The position numbers and the translations under genes were made by a program. 64,000 nucleotides of DNA from Dipteronia dyeriana (Eukaryota; Streptophyta; Magnoliopsida; Sapindales; Sapindaceae): assembly GCA_032871835.1 (NCBI GenBank), contig CM065302.1, forward strand, positions 5,517,094 through 5,581,093, in the 5' to 3' direction. Below the pieces are notes generated by a model. That model was not told the origin of the DNA, did not search any database, and was given only the letters and a program-made list of their open reading frames with translations. The stretch's first letter is position 1, and each line of letters begins with the position of its first letter. Positions 56,429 through 64,000 of this stretch are shown here, one piece after another.

Positions 56429-57383
56429 TGTTATGGTTTTACAATACCTATAAAACCTTTAACACCTTCTGTCAACATTTAATTACAATTGTAAGACTCA
56501 CTTACAAGTATGACAAAAAAAATTCACAAATAAAAGGACAGTAACTCGGATCACATATAAAATAGACCTTAATATTGATCACTAGATTAAACTTGTATCA
56601 ACAAATCAATCAGTAATCTTGCAACAACCTAAATATTGATCTACTGCTTTATACCAATCAAAACAAAAACAAGATTCAATTGTTTATCTGAGATTATAAC
56701 AAAACCTGATCAGTTATATGCACATACAAACATATAGACTTTATCAGAGAAATTAAAAACATATAAAAGATGAAGTTAGAACAGTTTAAGGCATGTAATA
56801 ACACTGTAAAACAACACACAACGAATTATCATGGTTCAACTTATGAATCAACTCTACATCCACGTTGAGCAGATCCAAGAAAACCACTCAATCCACTATA
56901 TATGAGTTCTTACAACTGAAACAACCAAATCGGTACAAGAAAACAACTCAAAAACCCTTAAGAACTCTAGATCTACAACTTTCAACAATACTCGAACACA
57001 AACCTCACAGAATTCTACTCATCAAAGATTAAAACCTCTCAATCTTTGATTACAAAAACGTATAACCTCTCTATAAACACTTAGAGAAACAGATTACACA
57101 CAAAACCACTTGGATTAACAAAACACAAAGAAATCAGAAGAAAACATTCGAGATAAAACAAGAGAGAAAAAATACAGAAACCCTAATCAATTTTTCAACA
57201 AAAAAACAGAATGACTCTTTCTCTCTCTTGGATCCTTTTATAGCCAACTTATCTATTAAGTGTTTCAACCATAAAGAAACGCTGCAGCTCTTGGTTCTGA
57301 TTTGGGCTTGAGTTGGGTACCAGTTTTGGGCTTCATGTTTGGGCCTTTATTGTTAAGAGATGGGCTAACCCATTCTTTCAACA
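56429..57383 (-). mobile_element. Solo LTR (copia-like) with TSD TTATT
   Basis: 955 bp with TGTTATGG...TTTCAACA ends and perfect 5-bp duplications TTATT (56424-56428, 57384-57388) inside a satellite monomer. On the minus strand there is a CTATAAAAGGATCC TATA-type box (about 57243-57230). Plus-strand words CTACATCCACG and CTCAATCCACTATA are shared with the LTRs of the Tnt1-like element at 32.4-36.9 kb, suggesting a related copia family and minus orientation. No internal sequence remains, as after LTR-LTR recombination. Confidence 0.88.
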
Positions 57384-60300
57384 TTATTAACCAACATAAA
57401 CTAATCACCATTTCTTTAAAATGCATTTTGCTTCATTTGTTCTAAAAATTTAGATATGTTGAAACATGAGAATTGAGAATGCATGATAGAGCAATATGTT
57501 TGGAGAAATTTGTTTGTATATGCTTATAAGCATCAGTCTTGCCACCTGTTATAAAAACTGTGACATCACTGGGAGCTTCAAGTACAACTAATAGTATGTA
57601 CCTATATATGCTAGAAATTACAATCACCTTGTCTGATCTCTTGTTTCGAATTTAAGAATTACAAGCACACAAAATGTAACCAAAACTCTTATAACACTAC
57701 TTGTTAATAATATTTGTTTGAACTTAGAAGTTAAAAACAAAAATTAATTAACACTAGAACTAAAAAAGCATTTAACGACGTGAAATGCATATTTTTAATA
57801 TTGTAGCAAAAGCTCCTAAGTTGGTTAACTTATTAGTTAGTGGAGCGAGTTGACGGTTGATCAACATATTGACCAATATGAAGTAATCAATATTTCTTTA
57901 AACTGTAGTTCGCTTCATTCTCTTCTAACAATTTAGATAAGTTGAGACTTGAGAATCGAAAATGCATGATATTGCAATATGTTTGGAGAAATTTGTTTGA
58001 ATAAAGCATCAGTCTTGCCACATGTTAACAAAATTGTGACATCACTGGGACCTTCAAGTACAGCTAATAGTATGTACCTATATATGCTAGAAATTACAAT
58101 CACCTCGTCTCATCTCTTGCTTCGAATATAGAAATTACATGCACTCAAAATCTAAACAAAAATATTATAACACTAATTGTTTATAATGTTTGTGCGAACT
58201 TTGAAGTATGAAACAAAAAACTAAGTAACACTAAAACAAAACAGGCATTTAACAACATAAAATGCATGATGTTAATATTGTAGCAAAAGCTCCTAAGTTG
58301 GTTAGCTTATTAGTTAGTGGAGAGAGCTGATGGTTGATCACGTTATTGACCAACCTGAAGTAATCAATATATCTTTAAACTGTATGTCGCTTCATTCTTT
58401 TCTAACAATTTAGATAAGTTGAGACATGAGAATTGAGAATACATGATAGTGCAATATGTTTTGAAAATTTTGTTTGTATATGCTCATAAGCATCAGTCTT
58501 GCCACCTGTTATAAAAACTGTGACATCACTGGGAGCTTCAAGTACAACTAATAGTATGTACCTACATATACTAGAAATTACAATCAACTCGTCTCGTCTC
58601 ATCTCATGATTCGAATTTAAGAATTACAAAGACATAAAATGTAACAAAAACTCTTATAACACTAATTGTTAATAATGTTTGTGTGAACTTAGAAGTTAAA
58701 AATAAAAAAATAATTAACACTAGAAATAAACAAGCACTTATCAATATGAAATGCATGTTGTAAATATTGTAACAAAAGCTCCTAAGTTGGTTAACTTATT
58801 AGTTAGAGGAGTGAGTTGATGGTTGATCCCCTTATTGACCAACATTAAGTAATCAACATTTTTTTTAAACTGTATTTTGCTTCATTCTGTTCTAACAATT
58901 TAGATAAATTGAGACATGAGAATTGAGAATGCATTATAGTACAATATGTTTGGAGAAATTTGTTAGTATATGCTTAAAAGAATCAATCTTCCTACCTGTT
59001 ATAAAAACTGTGACATCACTGGGAGCTTCAAGTATAACTAATAGTATGTACCTATATATGCTAGAAATTACAATCACCTCGTCTCATCTCTTGCTTCGTA
59101 TAAAGGAATTATAAGCATATAAAATGTAACCAAAACTCTTAAAACACTAATTGTTAATAATGTTTGTGTGAACTTAGAAGTTAGAAACAAAAATAATAAT
59201 TAACACTACAACTAAACAGGCATTTAACAACATGAAATGCATGTTGTTAATATTCTAGAAAAAGCTCCTAAGTTGGTTAACTTTATTAGTTAGTGCAGTG
59301 AGTTGATGGTTGACCCCCTTATTGACTAACATGAAGTAAACAACATTTCTTTAAACTGTATGTCACTTCATTCTCTTCTAACAATTTAAATAAGTTGAAA
59401 CAAGAGAATTGAAAATGCATAATATTGCAATATGTTTTGAGAAATTTGTTTGTAAATGCTCATAAGCACTAGTCTTGCCGCCTGTTATCAAAACTGTGAC
59501 ATCACTAGGAGCTTCAAGTATAGCTAATAGTATTTACCTATATATGCTAGATATTACAATCACCTCGTCTCGTCTCATATCTTGCTTCGAATTTAAAAAT
59601 TACAAGCACAGAAAATGTAACAAAAACTCTTATAACACTAATTGATAATAATGTATGTGTGAACTTAGAAGTTAGAAAAAAAATTAACACTAGAACTAAA
59701 CAAGCACTTAACAACTTGAAATGCATGTTGTTTATAATTGTAGCAAAAGCTCCTAAGTTGGTTAACTTATTAGTTAGCGGAGATAGCTGATGGTTGATCA
59801 CCTTACTGACCAACCTGAAGTAATCAACATTTCTTTAAACTGTATGTCGCTTCATTCTTCTCTAACAATTTAGATAAGTTGTGACATGAGAATTGAGAAT
59901 GCATGATAGTGCAATATGTTTTGAATTTTTTTTTTTGTTTATGCTCAAAAGCATCAATCCTGTCACCTATTATAAAAACTGTGACATCATTGTGAACTAC
60001 TGGTATAACTAATAGTATGTACCTATATATGCTAAAATTACAATCAACTCGTCTTATCTCTTGCTTCGAATTTAAGAATTACAAGCACACAAAATGTAAC
60101 CGAAACACTTTTAACACTAATTGTTAATAATGTTTGTGTGAACTTAAAATTTAGAAACAAAAAAAAAATTAACATTACAAATAAACAAGCATTTAACAAC
60201 ATGAAATGCATGTTGTTAATAATGTTGCAAAAGCTCATAAGTTGGTTAATTTATTAGTTAGAGGAGTGAGTTGATGGTTGATTCCTATATTGACCAACAT

Positions 60301-63300
60301 GAAGTAATCAACATTTCTTTAAGTTGTATTTCGCTTCATTCTGTTCTAACAAGCATTTAATGACATGATATGCATGTTGTTAATATTGTAGCAAAATCTT
60401 CTAAGTTGGTTTACTCATTAGTTAGTGGAGTGAGTTGATGGTTGACCACCTTATTGACCAGCATGAAGTAATCAACATTTCATTAAACTGTATGTCGCTT
60501 CATTCTCTTCAAACAATTTAAATAAGTTGAAACATGAGAATTGAGAATGCATGATAATGCAATACGTTTTGAGAAATTTGTTTGTATATGCTCATAAGCA
60601 TCAGTCTTGCCACCTGTTATCAAAATTATGACATCACTGGAAACTTCAAGTACAGCTAATATTATGTACCTATATATGCTATAAATTACAATCAACTCAT
60701 CTTATCTCTGGCTTCGAATTTAAGAATTACAAGCACACAAAATGTAACCAAAACTCTTATAACACTAATTGTTAATAATGTTTGTGGGAACTTAGAAATT
60801 AGAAACAAAATAATAATTAACACTAGTATTAAACAAGCATTTAACAGCATGAAATGCATGTTGTTAATATTGTAGCAAAAGCTCCTAAGTTGGTTAACTT
60901 ATTAGTTAGTGGAGTGAGTTGATGGTTGATCACCTTATTGACCAATGAAGTAATCAACATTTCTTTAAATTGTATTTCGCTTCATTCTCTTCTAAAAATT
61001 TAGATAAGTTGAGACATGAGAATTGAGAATGCATGATAGTGCAATATGTTTTGAGAAGTTTGTTTGTATATGCTTATAAGTATTTGTCTTGCCATCTGTT
61101 ATCAAAACGGTGACATCGTTGTTGGCTTCAAGTACAGCTAATAGTATGTACCTATATATGCTAGAAATTACGATCACCTCATCTCATCTCTTGCTTCGAA
61201 TTTAAGAATTACAAGCACAGAAAATGTAACCAAAACTCTTATAACACTAATTGTTGATAATGTTTGTTTGAACTTAGAAATTAGAAACAAAAAAATAATT
61301 AACACTACAACTAAACAAGCATTTAACAACATGAAATTCATGTTGCTAATATTGTAGCAAAAGCTCCTAAATTGGTTAAATTAGTAGTTAGTGGTGTGAG
61401 TTGATGGTTAATCACCTTATTGACCAACATGAAGTAATCAACATTTTATTAAACTGTATGTCGCTTCATTCTCTTCTAACAATTTAAATAAGTTGAAACG
61501 TGAGAGTTGAGAATGCATGATTGTGCAATATGCTTTGAGAAATTTGTTTGTATATGCTCATAAGCATCAGTCATGCCACCTGTTATCAAAATTGTGACAT
61601 CACTGGGAACTTCAAGTACAGCTAATAGTATGTACCTATATATGCTATAAATTACAATCAACTCATCTCATCTCTTGCTTCGAATTTAAGGATTACAAGC
61701 ACACAAAATGTAACCAAAACTCTTATAACACTAATTGTTAATAATGTTTGTGTGAACTTAGAAATTAGAAACAAAAAAAATAATAAACACTAGTATTAAA
61801 TAAGCGTTTAACAACATGAAATGCATATTGTTAATATTGTAGCAAAAGCTCCTAAGTTGGTTAACTTATTAGTTAGTGGATTGAGTTGATGGTTGATCAC
61901 CTTTTTGACCAACATGAAGTAATCAACATTTCTTTAAATTGTATTTCACTTTATTCTCTTCTAACAATTTTGATAAGTTGAGAGATGAGAATTGAGAATG
62001 CATGATAGTGCAATATGTTTTGAGAATTTTGTTTGTATATGCTCATAAGTATTTGTCTTGCCATCTGTTATCAAAATGGTGACATCACTGTGGGCTTCAA
62101 GTACAGCTAATAGTATGTATCTATATATGCTAGAAATTACAATCACCTCGTCTCATCTCTAGCTTCGAATTTAAGAATTACAAGCACACAAAATGTAACC
62201 AAAACTCTTATAACACTAATTGTTAATAATGTTTGTTTGAACTTAGAAGTTAGAAACATAAAAAATAATTAACACTACAACTAAACAAGCAATTAACAAC
62301 ATGAAATTCATGTTGCTAATATTGTAGCAAAAGGTCCGAAGTTGTTTAAATTAATAGTTAGTGGAGTGAGCTGATGGTTGATCACCTTATTGACCAATAT
62401 GAAGTAATCAACATTTCTTTAAACTGTATGTCGCTTTATTCTTTTCTAACAATTTAGATAAGTTGAAACATGAGAATTGAGAATGCATGATAGTGCAATA
62501 TGTTTTGAAAAATCTGTTTGTATATGTTCATAAGCATCAGTCTTGCCACCTGTTGTCAAAATTGTGACATCATTGGAAGCTTTAAGTACAACTAATAGTA
62601 TGTACCTATATATGCTAGATATTACAATCACCTCGTCTCATCTCATGCTTCGAATTTTAGAACTACAAGCACACAAAATGTAAACACAACTCTTATAACA
62701 CTAATTGTTAATAATGTTTGTATGAACTTAGAAGTTAGAAAAAAAAAAAATTAACACTACAACTAAACAAGCATTTAACAACATGAAATATATGTTGTTA
62801 ATATTGTAGCAAAAGCATCTAAGTTGGTTAACTCATTAGTTAGTGGAGTGAGCTGATGGTTGATCACCTTATTCACCAACATAAAGTAATCAACATTTCT
62901 TTATACTGTATGTCGCTTCATTCTTTTCTAACAATTTAGATAAGTTGCGACATGAGTATTTAGAATGCATGATAGTGCAATATATTTTAAAAATCTGTTT
63001 GTATATGATCATAAGCGTCAGTCTTGCCACATGTTTTAAAAACTGTGACTTCACTGGGAGCTTCATGTACACCTATTGGGATGTACCTATATATGCTAGA
63101 AATTACAATCACCTCGTCTCATCTCTTGCTTTGAATTTTAGAATTAAAAGCACATAAAATGTAACCAAAACTCTTGTAACACTATTTGTTAATAATTTTT
63201 GTGTTAACTTAGAAGTTAGAAACAAAAAAAATAATTAACACTAAAACTAAACAAGCATTTAACAAAATGAAATGTATGTTGTTAATATTGTAGCAAAAAC

Positions 63301-63625
63301 TCTTAAGTTTGTTAACTTATTAGTTAGTGGAGTGAGCTGATTGTTGATCACCTTATTGAACAACATGAAGTAATCAACATTTCTTTAAACTGTATGTCGC
63401 TTCATTCTTTTCTAACAAATTAGATAAGTTTAGACATATGAATTAAGAACGCATGATATTGCAATATGTTTTGAAAAAATTGTTTGTATATGCCCGTAAG
63501 CATTGGTCTTGCTACATTTTATAAAAAATGTGACATCACTTAGAGCTTCAAGTACAACTAATAGTATGTACCTATATATGCAAGATATTTTAATCACCTC
63601 GTCTCATCTCTTGCTTCAAATTTAC
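57384..63625. repeat. Satellite array, segment 4 (about 13 monomers), right edge
   Basis: The satellite resumes in register after the solo LTR and ends near 63625 within the CTCATCTCTTGCTTCAAATTTA part of a monomer. It includes a dimeric higher-order repeat (about 60.4-62.3 kb) and an internally deleted monomer near 60352, where TTCTAACAA joins directly to GCATTTAATGACATG, removing most of a unit. The last monomer (63400-63620) belongs to the variant with GCCCGTAAG in place of GCTCATAAG. Confidence 0.95.
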
Positions 63626-63804
63626 TATTGACACACTAATTTGACACTACATTGAAGATGCTCTTAGAGTTAACATTTTTCATAAATATCATTTAACAAT
63701 ATTACTGAAAAGTAACATCAGTATCGTAATTCATCACAGATGTTTTGAATGAAGTCAACAAATTGGATTCTAGAAAATGTTTTGATGATGAGAGCAAACT
63801 TTAA
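63626..63804. other. Array flank
   Basis: Unique AT-rich sequence. ACACTACATTGAAGATGCTC near 63640 resembles the end of a common plant MITE, but no partner end is visible. The last three bases, TAA, are the target site of the next element. Confidence 0.35.
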
Positions 63805-64000
63805 GGATTTGTCCTGTAGGAGTTTTTCATTTGCTGATTTTCGAAAAGAAAAACGAAAATGAAAACTGTGTTTTTCGTTTCAGTTTTGAAATCGAAAAAC
63901 ACGTCTAGTAGTGTATACTGAATGTTGTTTTCTAAAAATGAATACATAAAAAACACGTCTGGTAGGTTAATGAAATAAAATAAAAAACTATAATTTTCCA
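63805..64000. mobile_element. Second copy of the Harbinger-like element, cut by the window end
   Basis: After TAA (63802-63804) the left end reads GGATTTGTCCTGTAGG, matching GTGTTCGTCCTGTAAG at 24999. Corresponding interior blocks follow in the same order: TTTTCGAAAA, GAAAACTGTG, ACACGTCTAGTAG and ACACGTCTGGTAGGTTAA (compare ACGCGTCTGGTAG twice near 25126 and 25178). The right end lies outside the window. Confidence 0.65.

Noticed and set aside
29962..62631. The repeated 61-codon minus-strand frames as real genes
   Set aside because: They follow the satellite period, vary freely in amino acids and are lost in many monomers. No promoter, start context or family match is visible. Kept as an observation only.
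29831..63625. Regular repeats as a CRISPR-type array
   Set aside because: The repeat unit is about 484 bp with no unique spacers between short repeats, and the DNA is clearly plant nuclear.

Overview
This window looks like repeat-rich, AT-rich nuclear DNA from a flowering plant, probably a eudicot. The evidence is a decayed nicotianamine synthase gene, pieces of a cysteine-rich receptor-like kinase (CRK) and of a coiled-coil NLR, an ITN1/ACD6-type ankyrin gene, plant L1-type LINEs with an RNase H domain, Ty1/copia and Ty3/gypsy elements, and hAT- and Harbinger-like non-autonomous DNA transposons. I found no intact host gene. Every host-gene match carries frameshifts, stops or truncations. There are no bacterial-type operons, no CRISPR array, and no tRNA or rRNA gene that I could recognise.

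Layout, left half (1-29.8 kb). 1-2361 is the 3' part of a decayed LINE. 3.8-5.8 kb holds promoter-like tandem repeats, two hairpin repeats, a Mutator-like transposase N-terminal remnant (minus strand) and a foldback region rich in TTACACG. 6763-7590 is a nicotianamine synthase pseudogene. 7.6-14.2 kb is AT-rich intergenic DNA with minisatellites, inverted-repeat elements and a copia gag scrap. 14.2-16.8 kb is an ankyrin-repeat pseudogene whose promoter plus first exon has been duplicated around an LTR fragment. 16.9-18.1 kb is a gypsy-type LTR with PBS and gag start (minus). 18399-24155 is a copia element with a perfect 5-bp TSD, deleted for protease and integrase core. 24999-25822 and 26193-26831 are two non-autonomous DNA transposons. 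28.6-29.3 kb is a CRK kinase fragment joined directly to an NLR coiled-coil fragment.

Right half (29.8-63.6 kb) is one long tandem array of a roughly 484-bp AT-rich satellite, about 42 monomers in all. It has been split by four separately datable insertions, each with target-site duplications that I could read: a Tnt1-like copia element (32411-36892, TSD AATTG), a hAT-like element (41022-42343, 8-bp TSD), a near full-length L1-type LINE (42389-49124, 13-bp TSD) and a solo LTR (56429-57383, TSD TTATT). The array includes a dimeric higher-order repeat near 60.4-62.3 kb and local monomer rearrangements. Many monomers keep a related 61-codon open frame on the minus strand. The window ends inside a second copy of the Harbinger-like element seen at 25 kb.

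The genes do not form a working pathway. The interest lies in genome structure: satellite evolution, nested insertions, chimeric immune-gene debris, and two different copia elements that lost their integrase core at the same conserved motif.
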